This document shows, one piece after another, positions 21,254 through 31,110 of a stretch of 42,490 nucleotides of DNA. Both the position numbers and the translations under genes were made by a program. Location: positions 1 to 42,490 of the forward strand of contig CACBVP010000004.1 of NCBI GenBank assembly GCA_902542795.1, written 5' to 3'. This stretch comes from an uncultured Pelagibacteraceae bacterium. Lineage in GTDB: Bacteria > Pseudomonadota > Alphaproteobacteria > Pelagibacterales > Pelagibacteraceae. Position 1 is the first letter of the stretch; each line of letters opens with the position of its first letter. The notes under the pieces are model-generated. The model was not told where the DNA came from and did no database searches. It was given only the letters and a program-made list of their open reading frames with translations.

Positions 21254-21856
21254 TTAATATAAGTTTTGAGCTGCTACCATTGTTAATAACATTGGTAGAG
21301 AGAGCAGGGTATTAGTCCTTGAAAATAACATTGCTGTTTTAGCAGAAGCAGCTTTCTCTTCTGGTGTGCATTCCACCATGCCTAGAGCTTTCTTTTGATT
21401 TGGCCATATTACGAACCATACGTTAAAAGCCATTATTAAACCTAACCACATTCCAATACCTATTGCAGTGTTTTTACCGCCTGAACCATCTAATCCAAGT
21501 ATCATTGCACTGTGAACATAACCATTCAGCCATGCTAAAATTAATCCAGATATAACTGTAAAGGCTGCTGCCCATCTAAAGTAGAATAAAGCGGCAGGTG
21601 CAATCACTTTCCCAATAGCTGGTTTTTGCTCATCCGGAATCTTAGGCATGTTAGGTATCTGAACAAAATTAAAATACCACAATAAACCAATCCACATAAT
21701 TCCTACTGTCACATGAATATACCTAAACAACCAGCTCCAAAAGATTGTATCAAATGCAAAACCATCACCAAAAAAATGTAAACCTAAAAACAATAAAATA
21801 GCTAAACCTAAAGAAAGGTGAACTGTCTTTGATAACGATTGTAATATATTTGTCAT
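21254..21856 (-). CDS. Membrane protein resembling the PuuD (urate hydroxylase) N-terminal domain, no cytochrome c domain
   Basis: Multi-TM protein with RYIHVTVGIMWIGLLWYFNFVQIP, YFRWAAAFTVISGLILAW, MAFNVWFVIWPNQKKAL. No CxxCH motif. Start placed at ATG 21856; the listed ORF starts at an upstream TTG. Confidence 0.6.
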   Translation of the reverse strand: MTNILQSLSKTVHLSLGLAILLFLGLHFFGDGFAFDTIFWSWLFRYIHVTVGIMWIGLLWYFNFVQIPNMPKIPDEQKPAIGKVIAPAALFYFRWAAAFTVISGLILAWLNGYVHSAMILGLDGSGGKNTAIGIGMWLGLIMAFNVWFVIWPNQKKALGMVECTPEEKAASAKTAMLFSRTNTLLSLPMLLTMVAAQNLY

Positions 21857-21883
21857 GATTCTGTTATAACACAATTAAACTCT

Positions 21884-24763
21884 TTAGGCAGTTTTTTTCA
21901 TCGAGTTATCACCCATGATTTCTTTGAGAAATTTACCGGTAAAACTCTCTTTTACTTCAGCCACTTTTTCAGGTGTACCTTCAGCAATAATTCTTCCACC
22001 ATTTATACCACCCTCAGGACCCATATCGATTATATGGTCTGCTGTTTTTATAACGTCAAGATTATGTTCTATTACCACAACGGTATTTCCAGTATTAGCG
22101 AAAGCTTGAAGAATTTCTAATAGTTTTTTTATGTCATGAGAGTGTAAACCGGTCGTGGGTTCATCTAAAATGTACAATGTTCTTCCAGTTGGTCTTTTTG
22201 ATAATTCTTTAGCTAGTTTAATTCTTTGTGCCTCACCTCCTGATAGCGTGGTAGCTTGTTGACCAATTTTCATGTACCCCAAACCCACATGTTTAAGGGT
22301 GATAAGCTTTGATCTAATACTTTGTATATTTTCGAAAAATTCACATCCTTCATCAACAGTCATATCTAGAACATCTGCAATATTTTTATTTTTGAATCTA
22401 ATCTCTAAAGTTTCTCTGTTGTATCTTGCTCCTTTACATGTATCACACGGTATAAAAACATCAGGAAGAAAATGCATCTCATAAGTAATCACGCCATCTC
22501 CTTCGCATGTTTCACATCTACCGCCTTTTACATTAAAAGAATATCTACCAACTTTATAACCACGTGCTTTTGATTCAGGTAATCCAGCAAACCAATCTCT
22601 AATTGGGCCAAATGCACCTGTGTAGGTAGCGGGGTTTGATCTGGGTGTTCTTCCAATAGGGGATTGATCTATATCTATAATCTTATCAATTAACTCTGTA
22701 CCTTTAAAACCGGTAAAAGCTTTTGGAACTTTACGGCTTTTATTTTTATTCAGAAGTAAATTAAATGCGTTATAAAGAGTGTGTAATATTAAAGTTGATT
22801 TTCCACTGCCAGAAACTCCAGTTACACAAGTAAAAGTTCCAACTGGTATTTTTAAATTTACTTTTTTTAAATTATTTCCACTTGCTCCACTTATTTCAAT
22901 AAACCTTCCATTTTTCGCTAATCTACGTTTTTTTGGAACAGCTATATATTTTTTTCCAGATAAATAATCTCCCGTTATACTCTTTTGACTTTGAATTATT
23001 TGTTTAACAGTTCCATCCACAACGATTTGACCTCCATTCAGTCCTGCTTCAGGCCCTATATCAATAATATGATCAGAATTTTCCATTGTTTCAATATCAT
23101 GCTCTACAACAATTACAGTATTACCAAGATCTCTTAATTTTTTTAGAGCCTTTATAAGTTTTTTATTATCCCTTTGGTGCAAACCGATTGATGGCTCGTC
23201 GAGAACATAAAGAACACCTGTCAAACCTGAACCTATTTGTGATGCTAACCTTATACGTTGTGCTTCACCACCCGATAATGTACCTGACTCTCTTGATAAT
23301 GTTAGGTAGTTTAAACCAACGTTTAATAAAAAATTTAATCTTTCATTTATTTCTTTTAAAATGTGCTGCGCAATTTTATTTTCTCTTTCCGTTAATACGT
23401 TTTGTAGATTTTCAAACCATTTTTGGGCATCATCTATAGATTTTTCTGTTACTTCGCTAATATTTAATTTATTAATTTTAACACAAAGAGCTTCATCTTT
23501 TAATCTCATACCTTTACACTTTTCACACTTAGTTTCGCTTTGATATTGAGAAATCTCTTCTCTTTTCCATTCGCTGTCAGTTTCTAAATATCTTCTCTCT
23601 AAATTATTGACTACTCCTTCAAATGTTTTTTTTGTTGTATAAGCTTCATAACCATCATCGTAAGAAAATTTTATTTCATCTTCATCTGATCCAAATAAGA
23701 TTATATCTTGTATTTTTTTTGGTATTTTTCTCCATGGATCACTCATTGAAATTTTATAGTGCTTAGCTAAAGAGGCTAATGTTTGGGCATAGTACATAGA
23801 TGTAGATTTTGCCCATGGCTCAATAGCACCATCTTGAAGACTTTTTTTTGGATCTGATACTACTAAATTAGGGTCTACATTTAGGCTGTGTCCTATACCT
23901 TCACATTCTTCACAAGCTCCGTAGGGTGAGTTAAAAGAGAAAAGCCTTGGTTCAATTTCCTCTATAGTAAAACCACTCTCTGGACATGAAAACTTAGAGG
24001 AGAATGTAACAGATTCTAACTTTCTAAATTTTTTCGGTAAAGTTTCATTTTCATACTCTACAACCAATAAACCGTTTGAGAGATTAACAGCTGTTTCAAC
24101 ACTATCCGCTAATCTATTTCCAAGACTTGAGTTAAGAATTACTCTATCAACAACTATTGAAATTTCATGTTTTAACTTCTTATTTAAATTTGGAAAATCA
24201 TCAATATTTAAGTATTTTCCATTTACCTTAATTTTAGTGAAACCTCGTTTTTTATAATTTAGAATTTCTTTTTTATATTCTCCTTTTCTACCCCTAACTA
24301 TTGGTGCTAAAAGATAGATAGTACTATCTTTAGGTAATTTTTTAATCTTATCTACCATCTCACTTATTGGCTGTGAGACTATAGGTTTACCAGTGAATGG
24401 CGAGTAGGGTATTCCAACTCTTGCAAATAATACTCTCATATAATCGTATATTTCTGTAACTGTAGCTACTGTTGACCTTGGATTTTTTGATGTATTTTTT
24501 TGCTCAATTGAAATAGCCGGACTTAATCCTTCAATGAGGTCAACTTTTGGCTTTTTCATTTTATCTAAAAATTGTCTTGCATAAGATGATAGACTTTCTA
24601 CGTATCGTCGCTGTCCCTCAGCGTAAATTGTATCAAAAGCTAGAGATGATTTACCTGACCCAGATAGACCAGTTATTACAACTAATTTCTCTTTTGGTAT
24701 TTCAAGAGAAACATTTTTTAAATTGTGTTCTTTTGCGCCTTTTACAACGATTTTTTTCAACAT
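21884..24763 (-). CDS. uvrA: Excinuclease ABC subunit A
   Basis: [37 protein letters not shown], zinc-finger segments, two ABC signatures LSGGEAQRI. Confidence 0.97.
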   Translation of the reverse strand: MLKKIVVKGAKEHNLKNVSLEIPKEKLVVITGLSGSGKSSLAFDTIYAEGQRRYVESLSSYARQFLDKMKKPKVDLIEGLSPAISIEQKNTSKNPRSTVATVTEIYDYMRVLFARVGIPYSPFTGKPIVSQPISEMVDKIKKLPKDSTIYLLAPIVRGRKGEYKKEILNYKKRGFTKIKVNGKYLNIDDFPNLNKKLKHEISIVVDRVILNSSLGNRLADSVETAVNLSNGLLVVEYENETLPKKFRKLESVTFSSKFSCPESGFTIEEIEPRLFSFNSPYGACEECEGIGHSLNVDPNLVVSDPKKSLQDGAIEPWAKSTSMYYAQTLASLAKHYKISMSDPWRKIPKKIQDIILFGSDEDEIKFSYDDGYEAYTTKKTFEGVVNNLERRYLETDSEWKREEISQYQSETKCEKCKGMRLKDEALCVKINKLNISEVTEKSIDDAQKWFENLQNVLTERENKIAQHILKEINERLNFLLNVGLNYLTLSRESGTLSGGEAQRIRLASQIGSGLTGVLYVLDEPSIGLHQRDNKKLIKALKKLRDLGNTVIVVEHDIETMENSDHIIDIGPEAGLNGGQIVVDGTVKQIIQSQKSITGDYLSGKKYIAVPKKRRLAKNGRFIEISGASGNNLKKVNLKIPVGTFTCVTGVSGSGKSTLILHTLYNAFNLLLNKNKSRKVPKAFTGFKGTELIDKIIDIDQSPIGRTPRSNPATYTGAFGPIRDWFAGLPESKARGYKVGRYSFNVKGGRCETCEGDGVITYEMHFLPDVFIPCDTCKGARYNRETLEIRFKNKNIADVLDMTVDEGCEFFENIQSIRSKLITLKHVGLGYMKIGQQATTLSGGEAQRIKLAKELSKRPTGRTLYILDEPTTGLHSHDIKKLLEILQAFANTGNTVVVIEHNLDVIKTADHIIDMGPEGGINGGRIIAEGTPEKVAEVKESFTGKFLKEIMGDNSMKKTA

Positions 24764-24863
24764 ATTTTTTTTCTAATTAAACATACATCTTATATTTATT
24801 CGCTTATTATGATATAAATTAATTACTTTAAAAAATAAATAATCAAAACTTAATCAAATTAAT

Positions 24864-25322
24864 ATGGCAGGTAGTTTAAATAAAGTTCAATTAATAGGTC
24901 GTTTAGGCGCAGATCCAGAAATAAAGCAAATGGTAAATGGCAAAAGTGTTGCTAGGTTGAGTATTGCCACAAGCCAAAGCTGGAAAGATAAGTCTAGCGG
25001 TGAAAGAAAAGAAAAAACAGAATGGCACAGAGTAGTAATATTCAATGAAGGTTTAGTTAATGTAGTTCAGCAATATGTCAAAAAAGGTGCTAATGTTTAT
25101 ATTGAAGGTGCATTGAGCACAAGAAAATGGAAAGACGAAACAACTGGCCAGGATAAATATTCTACAGAAATAGTTCTACAAGGCTATAATTCTAGTTTAA
25201 CAATGTTAGACAGCAGAGGAAATAATAGTAATTCAAACCTAGTATCAGATAATAAAAGCGCTTTACCCAATGACAATTTAAATCAAGAAAATTCTGATTT
25301 AGATGATGAAATTCCTTTCTAA
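24864..25322 (+). CDS. ssb: Single-stranded DNA-binding protein
   Basis: MAGSLNKVQLIGRLGADPEIKQMVNGKSVARLSIATS; acidic C-term DDEIPF. Confidence 0.97.
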   Translation: MAGSLNKVQLIGRLGADPEIKQMVNGKSVARLSIATSQSWKDKSSGERKEKTEWHRVVIFNEGLVNVVQQYVKKGANVYIEGALSTRKWKDETTGQDKYSTEIVLQGYNSSLTMLDSRGNNSNSNLVSDNKSALPNDNLNQENSDLDDEIPF

Positions 25323-25328
25323 TATTTC

Positions 25329-27899
25329 ATGGAAAAAAATACGGTAACGAACAAAACATTTAAGCCTATTTTCGTTCAAGATGAGATGAGCTCTTCCTAT
25401 CTATCTTACGCAATGAGCGTAATTGTAAGTAGGGCATTACCAGACGTTAGGGACGGTTTAAAACCGGTTCACCGAAGAATAATTTATGCAATGTATAAAG
25501 GAGGGTACGACTGGTCTAAACCCTTTAGGAAATCAGCTCGTATAGTGGGAGATGTTATTGGTAAATATCATCCACACGGAGATCAATCTGTATATGATGC
25601 CTTGGTAAGATTAGTCCAAGATTTTTCAATGAGTGTGCCATTGATATCCGGTCAAGGTAACTTCGGCTCTATAGACGGTGATCCACCTGCAGCAATGAGA
25701 TATACTGAGACTAAACTTGGAAAAATTGCTCAATTTTTAACGGAAGATTTAGAAAAAAATACCGTTTCATATCGAAGTAATTATGATGAAACTGAAAAAG
25801 AACCTGAGGTTTTACCATCTCAATATCCAAATATTTTAGTAAATGGCGCAGGAGGTATTGCAGTTGGAATGGCTACAAGTATACCCCCACATAATCTTGG
25901 TGAAATAATAAATGGCACAATAGCTTATATTAACAATAAAGACATCACAGTTGCACAATTGATGAAGCACATTCCTGGACCTGATTTTCCAACTGGCGGG
26001 ATAATAATAGGAAAAGATATTATTAAACAAGGATATAATAAAGGAAGAGGCTCATTTAAAATTAGAGGTGAAATAGAGTTTGAAGATAAAAAAGGTGGCA
26101 GAGATATTTTAATAATCAAATCAATTCCATATCAAGTTAATAAATCAATATTAATAGAAAAAATTGCACAATTAGTCAGAGACAAAAAAATTGAAGGTAT
26201 AAGAGATATTAGAGATGAGTCTAACCGTGAAGGTATTAGAGTGGTAATAGAATTAAGAAAAGGTGTGGAGCCTGAAACAATTAGAAGGCAGCTTTATAAA
26301 CTAACTAACATAGAAAGCTCATTTGGTTTTAATACATTAGCAATAGTTAATAACAAACCAAAAATTTTAAACCTAAAAGAATTTATTTCTGAATTTTTAA
26401 AGTTTAGAGAAGATACTGTTATTAAAAGGGTAAAATTTGATCTAAAAAAAGCAGAAGAAAGAGCTCACATATTAATTGGTCTAGCCACTGCTGTTGAAAA
26501 TATTGATGAAATAATTAAAATTATTAAAAACTCTAAAGATACAGAGACAGCTAAAAAAAACTTGTTATCAAAAAAGTGGAAAATTAAAAAAAGTACGAAA
26601 CTAATATCTCTTATTGAAAAAAAGAAAAATATTACAAGCTACTCATTATCAAATGAACAAGTAAACGCAATTTTAGAATTAAGATTACAAAAGCTTACTG
26701 CATATGGGATAGGTGAAATCGAAAATGAAATTAGTAAATTAGCTGAGCTTATTATCGAATATAATAAAATAATAAATTCTAAAAAAGAACTTTATAAACT
26801 TATCGTTAACGAATTAGAAAATATAAAAGATAAATTTGCATCTCCGAGAAAAACTCAAATTATTGATGCTGTTCTTAATTATAATATTGAAGAGACTATC
26901 CAAAAAGAGTCTGTAGTTATAAGTATTACAAATCAAGGTTACATCAAAAGAAGTCCATTGAGCTCTCTGAAAGCCCAAAAAAGAGGTGGAAAAGGAAAAA
27001 CTGGCATATCCACGAGAGAAGAAGACTTTGTTGTACAAATATTTACTGCTAATACACACACACCAGTATTATTTTTCTCTACACAAGGATTAGTCTATAA
27101 AATTAAAGCTCACAAAATACCAGAAGGGACTGCAGCTTCCAAAGGAAAATCAATATTTAATATTCTACCACTTAAAAGCCATCATTCTATTAGTTCTATA
27201 ATGCCATTACCTGAAGATGAGGCAGAATGGAAAAATTTAATGGTAGTTTTTGCTACATCAAAAGGAAATGTGAGAAAAAATACCTTAGAAGATTTTATCA
27301 ATATTAATAATAGCGGAAAAATAGCGATGAAATTAGATCAAGATGATAAAATTATAGGTGTTAAAATTTGTAAAGATGATCAAGATATTTTGCTTAGTAC
27401 TCAATTTGGTAAATGCATAAGATTCAAATCAAAAAAATTAAGATTATTTAAAGGCAGGTCTTCTAAAGGAATAAAAGGAATTCAACTTAAAGAAAAAGAT
27501 AAGGTAATTTCTCTTTCAATTTTAGATAATACAAAAATAGATGCTAAGACAATTAGCAAGGATAAAAAAATTAAAAATGGTGTAGATAAATTTATTTTAT
27601 CCGTTTCTGAGAATGGTTATGGTAAGCGTTCATCATATCTTGATTACAGAGTTACAAATAGAGGTGGTAAAGGCATAATAGGGATTATTAATTCTCCTAG
27701 AAACGGTAATATTTCTTCTACATTAGTAGTTAATGATAGCGATGAAATAATATTATCGACCGATAAAGGAAGTATCATGCGTTGTGCTGTAAAAGAAATT
27801 AGAGTAGCTGGTAGAAATACACAAGGTGTGCGGATAAAAAGTTTAAAAGGTACGGAAAAAGTAGTTTCAGTTATTAAAATTGAAGATAATATAAGATAA
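25329..27899 (+). CDS. gyrA: DNA gyrase subunit A
   Basis: SYLSYAMSVIVSRALPDVRDGLKPVHRRIIYAM, ARIVGDVIGKYHPHGDQSVYDALVRL, AAMRYTE, GyrA-box-like QKRGGKGKTG. Confidence 0.96.
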   Translation: MEKNTVTNKTFKPIFVQDEMSSSYLSYAMSVIVSRALPDVRDGLKPVHRRIIYAMYKGGYDWSKPFRKSARIVGDVIGKYHPHGDQSVYDALVRLVQDFSMSVPLISGQGNFGSIDGDPPAAMRYTETKLGKIAQFLTEDLEKNTVSYRSNYDETEKEPEVLPSQYPNILVNGAGGIAVGMATSIPPHNLGEIINGTIAYINNKDITVAQLMKHIPGPDFPTGGIIIGKDIIKQGYNKGRGSFKIRGEIEFEDKKGGRDILIIKSIPYQVNKSILIEKIAQLVRDKKIEGIRDIRDESNREGIRVVIELRKGVEPETIRRQLYKLTNIESSFGFNTLAIVNNKPKILNLKEFISEFLKFREDTVIKRVKFDLKKAEERAHILIGLATAVENIDEIIKIIKNSKDTETAKKNLLSKKWKIKKSTKLISLIEKKKNITSYSLSNEQVNAILELRLQKLTAYGIGEIENEISKLAELIIEYNKIINSKKELYKLIVNELENIKDKFASPRKTQIIDAVLNYNIEETIQKESVVISITNQGYIKRSPLSSLKAQKRGGKGKTGISTREEDFVVQIFTANTHTPVLFFSTQGLVYKIKAHKIPEGTAASKGKSIFNILPLKSHHSISSIMPLPEDEAEWKNLMVVFATSKGNVRKNTLEDFININNSGKIAMKLDQDDKIIGVKICKDDQDILLSTQFGKCIRFKSKKLRLFKGRSSKGIKGIQLKEKDKVISLSILDNTKIDAKTISKDKKIKNGVDKFILSVSENGYGKRSSYLDYRVTNRGGKGIIGIINSPRNGNISSTLVVNDSDEIILSTDKGSIMRCAVKEIRVAGRNTQGVRIKSLKGTEKVVSVIKIEDNIR

Positions 27900-28388
27900 A
27901 TGAATACAGCTATTTATCCAGGAACTTTCGATCCAATAACTTTTGGACATATTGATGTTATTAAAAAATCATTAAATATATTCGATAGAGTTATTGTTGC
28001 AACCACAGATAATGTTAATAAGCACTATCATTTTTCAATAAATGATAGACTAGATATTATTAATAATTCTTTATTTAAAGATTTAAAATTAAATAAAAAA
28101 AAAATTAAAATTATTAGTTTTGATAATTTAACAATAGATCTTTGTAAAAAATTTAAAGCTAATACTATAATCAGAGGTTTAAGGGCAGTTTCAGATTTTG
28201 AGTATGAATTTCAATTAGCTGGAATGAACAAAAAACTTAATTCCAAAATAGAAACTATGTTTTTAATGTCAGATGTTGAAAATCAAATTATTTCTTCTAA
28301 ATTTGTAAAAGAAATTGCAAGTCTAGGAGGAAATATTAATAGATTTGTGACGAAATCAACTGTTAAAATGTTAAAAAATAAAATTTGA
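27900..28388 (+). CDS. coaD: Phosphopantetheine adenylyltransferase
   Basis: YPGTFDPITFGHIDVI, IIRGLRAVSDFEYEFQLAGMN, SSKFVKEIASLGG. Confidence 0.96.
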   Translation: MNTAIYPGTFDPITFGHIDVIKKSLNIFDRVIVATTDNVNKHYHFSINDRLDIINNSLFKDLKLNKKKIKIISFDNLTIDLCKKFKANTIIRGLRAVSDFEYEFQLAGMNKKLNSKIETMFLMSDVENQIISSKFVKEIASLGGNINRFVTKSTVKMLKNKI

Positions 28389-28942
28389 TGAAGAAATTTT
28401 TTTATTTATTTATATTAATTTTTGGTTTATCTGCTAGTTTATCAGCGAAAGCAAATATTATGATTTTAAAATTAACATATGGTGACGTTGAAATAGAACT
28501 TTATCCAGAAAAAGCTCCTAATCACGTAAAACGATTTAAAGAATTAGCTGACTCTGGAAAATATGATGGAGTAGTTTTTCATAGAGTAATAGATGGCTTC
28601 ATGGCACAAACAGGTGATGTAAAGTTTGGTAATACTAACAGTCCAGATTTTAATCTATCTTTAGCAGGCACTGGTGGATCAGATCTGCCAAATTTAAATG
28701 CAGAGTTTACCGATATAGCTCACACTAGAGGAATTTTATCTGCCGCTAGATCTGCAGACCCTGATAGCGCTAATAGCCAATTTTTTATTTGTTTTGACTC
28801 GGCTCCACATTTAGATAGACAATATTCTGCTTTTGGAAAAGTAATTAAAGGTATGGAATTTATTGATATGATAAAAAAAGGCGACCCTAATAGTGGTGCT
28901 GTTCCAGATCCTGATAAAATAATTTCTTTAAAATCAAAATAG
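28388..28942 (+). CDS. Peptidyl-prolyl cis-trans isomerase (cyclophilin), exported
   Basis: Signal peptide MKKFFYLFILIFGLSASLSAKA; VVFHRVIDGFMAQTGD, ANSQFFICFDSAPHLDRQYSAFGKV. Listed ORF begins at TTG; ATG is 28388. Confidence 0.92.
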   Translation: MKKFFYLFILIFGLSASLSAKANIMILKLTYGDVEIELYPEKAPNHVKRFKELADSGKYDGVVFHRVIDGFMAQTGDVKFGNTNSPDFNLSLAGTGGSDLPNLNAEFTDIAHTRGILSAARSADPDSANSQFFICFDSAPHLDRQYSAFGKVIKGMEFIDMIKKGDPNSGAVPDPDKIISLKSK

Positions 28943-28947
28943 TTTAA

Positions 28948-30063
28948 ATGCTCAAAAAAGAATTTTCTTTTGAGTTAATCACTCAAGAAGATAAAGCCCG
29001 CCTAGGAAAAATCAATACCCCAAGAGGAGAAATTGATACTCCAGCTTTTATGCCGGTCGGTACTCAAGGTACAGTAAAAGGAGTATTTACTGATGATATT
29101 TTAAAGACAAATACTCAAATTATTTTGGGTAACACATATCATCTTTTACTGAGACCAGGTATCGAAATACTAAATCAATTTAATGGAATTCATAATTTTA
29201 TGAATTGGAGCAAACCTGTCCTTACAGACTCAGGCGGCTATCAAATAATGTCCTTATCTAAGTTTAATAAAATTGATGAAAATTTAGGAGCTATATTTTC
29301 TTCACACTTAGATGGAAAAAAAATAATATTAAGTCCAGAAAAAAGCATACAAGTTCAAAAAAGTATAAATTCAGATATATTAATGGTTCTTGATGAATGT
29401 CCTAAATTAACTTTAGATAAAAAAATTTTATTTAAGGCAATAGATGTATCTACAAAATGGGCAGAAAGAAGCAAAATAGAGTTTGGAAATGACAAATCAA
29501 AAGCTTTATTTGGTATAACCCAAGGTGGCTTATATAAAGATCTAAGATTGGAAAGTATTGAAAAATTAATTCAAATTGATTTTAACGGATATGCAATGGG
29601 CGGTTTAGCTGTTGGCGAAAAACAGTCTGATATGTTTAAAATCTTAAATGAAACCGTAGATTACCTACCAAAAAATAAGCCAAGATATTTAATGGGTGTA
29701 GGCACTCCCTCAGATATTTTGGGTGCGGTAAATGAAGGTATAGATATGTTTGACTGTGTAATGCCTACAAGATCAGGCAGAACAGGTTTAGCTTTTACTT
29801 GGGAAGGAAAGGTAAATTTAAAAAATTCTCAATATCAAAATGACAAGACGCCTTTAGATGAAAATTGCACTATAAGGAATCTGAACAAATATTCAAAAAG
29901 TTACTTAAATCATTTGATCAAATCCAATGAAATGATGGCTTCAATGCTTATTTCGTTACATAATATAAATTTTTACCAACAATTTATGCGCGAAATAAGA
30001 AAAAATATAAAAGATGGGACATTTAAATCATTTTACAAAAAGTATATAAAATTATTTAATTAA
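28948..30063 (+). CDS. tgt: tRNA-guanine transglycosylase with atypical zinc site
   Basis: TPAFMPVGTQGTVKG, LTDSGGYQIMSL, GITQGGLYKDLR, MGVGTPSDIL, FDCVMPTRSGRTGLAFT. Confidence 0.94.
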   Translation: MLKKEFSFELITQEDKARLGKINTPRGEIDTPAFMPVGTQGTVKGVFTDDILKTNTQIILGNTYHLLLRPGIEILNQFNGIHNFMNWSKPVLTDSGGYQIMSLSKFNKIDENLGAIFSSHLDGKKIILSPEKSIQVQKSINSDILMVLDECPKLTLDKKILFKAIDVSTKWAERSKIEFGNDKSKALFGITQGGLYKDLRLESIEKLIQIDFNGYAMGGLAVGEKQSDMFKILNETVDYLPKNKPRYLMGVGTPSDILGAVNEGIDMFDCVMPTRSGRTGLAFTWEGKVNLKNSQYQNDKTPLDENCTIRNLNKYSKSYLNHLIKSNEMMASMLISLHNINFYQQFMREIRKNIKDGTFKSFYKKYIKLFN

Positions 30064-30107
30064 TTATTTGAAATCTTTAATATAAGTATATAAAAGATCA
30101 CCTTTAA

Positions 30108-30183
30108 GGGCCCTTAGCTCAGTTGGTAGAGCACCTCCCTTTTAAGGAGGGTGTCGATGGTTCGAGTCCATCAGGGCTCACCA
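30108..30183 (+). tRNA. tRNA-Lys(TTT), CCA encoded
   Basis: GGGCCCTTAGCTCAGTTGGTAGAGCACCTCCCTTTTAAGGAGGGTGTCGATGGTTCGAGTCCATCAGGGCTCACCA; anticodon loop CTTTTAA. Confidence 0.97.
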
Positions 30184-30184
30184 A

Positions 30185-31018
30185 TTACGTTTTAATTGGT
30201 GGATATTTGATTATAACTTCATTGATCCAGTTATTTAAATTTTCAATTCTTTTTTTACTACTTGGATGCGTGCTTAAAAATACTGGAGGTTCCTTGCCTT
30301 TATTTTTTTCTGCCATACGCTCCCAAAGTTTTACTGACTCTCTAATATCATATCCTGATAGTGATGAAAAAATTAATCCTAGATAATCAGCTTCTGTTTC
30401 TTGTTTTCTTCCAAATGGGTTCATAATACCTAATTGAAATATATCCAAACCAGTATTTTGTCCTACCGTGTTTCTTGCTCTATTAATTGCACCACCTAAA
30501 AAAATATCTGCAACAGTTGTGCCTAAATTTATTGTCATTGCGTGACTCATTCTTTCAACAGAATGTCTTGCAACAGCATGAGCTATTTCATGACCCATAA
30601 CCACTGAAAGAGCATTTGTATTTTTCGTTACTTTAAGAAGACCTGTATACACAGCAATTTTTCCACCAGGCATACACCATGCGTTCACAACTTTATCGTT
30701 ATCTACTAATACGTAATCCCAACCAAAATTTCTGGTAGGATCTTCTTTACCTTGATTTTCGAAAAAAGTACTAACTGCAAATTCCATTTTTTTTCCTATT
30801 TCTCTTATTTCATTTAACTGAGATCCAGAGGTAATTAATTTTGTTTTAGTTCTAAATTGCTCATATGCAGCTGCTGCTTGAGCATTAATTCTAGACTCCG
30901 GAATTATGCTAAGCTGCTTTCGTTCAGTAATCGGTACAGTGGAGCAAGAAGGTAAAAGTAAAGAACAGCATCCACATCCAAAATAGCCAAGAAATTTACG
31001 TCTAATTATGTTATACAT
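30185..31018 (-). CDS. M48-family zinc metalloprotease, lipoprotein
   Basis: HEIAHAVARH (HExxH), ETEADYLGL; N-term RRKFLGYFGCGCCSLLLPSC lipobox. Confidence 0.9.
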   Translation of the reverse strand: MYNIIRRKFLGYFGCGCCSLLLPSCSTVPITERKQLSIIPESRINAQAAAAYEQFRTKTKLITSGSQLNEIREIGKKMEFAVSTFFENQGKEDPTRNFGWDYVLVDNDKVVNAWCMPGGKIAVYTGLLKVTKNTNALSVVMGHEIAHAVARHSVERMSHAMTINLGTTVADIFLGGAINRARNTVGQNTGLDIFQLGIMNPFGRKQETEADYLGLIFSSLSGYDIRESVKLWERMAEKNKGKEPPVFLSTHPSSKKRIENLNNWINEVIIKYPPIKT

Positions 31019-31029
31019 CTTCTAGACTC

Positions 31030-31107
31030 ATGATTTTAAATAATAAAATACTAATTGCAATTTTTATTTTGATAATAGTTTTTATTATTTACTCAAGTTA
31101 CACTTAA
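31030..31107 (+). CDS. Possible 25-aa single-TM microprotein (speculative)
   Basis: ATG...TAA encoding MILNNKILIAIFILIIVFIIYSSYT, 3 nt upstream of the DUF502 ATG. No clear Shine-Dalgarno. Confidence 0.25.
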   Translation: MILNNKILIAIFILIIVFIIYSSYT

Positions 31108-31110
31108 TAA

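Noticed and set aside
23986-24000. UvrA first zinc-finger pair reads CPESG, not CPxCG
   Set aside because: From memory, CPxSGFTI-type UvrA is common in alphaproteobacteria, so probably clade-typical; other Cys pairs are intact.
30123-30386. 87-aa ORF MVEHLPFKEGVDGSSPSGL...
   Set aside because: Its N-terminus is a translation of tRNA-Lys and the rest is antisense to the M48 gene; a classic spurious ORF.
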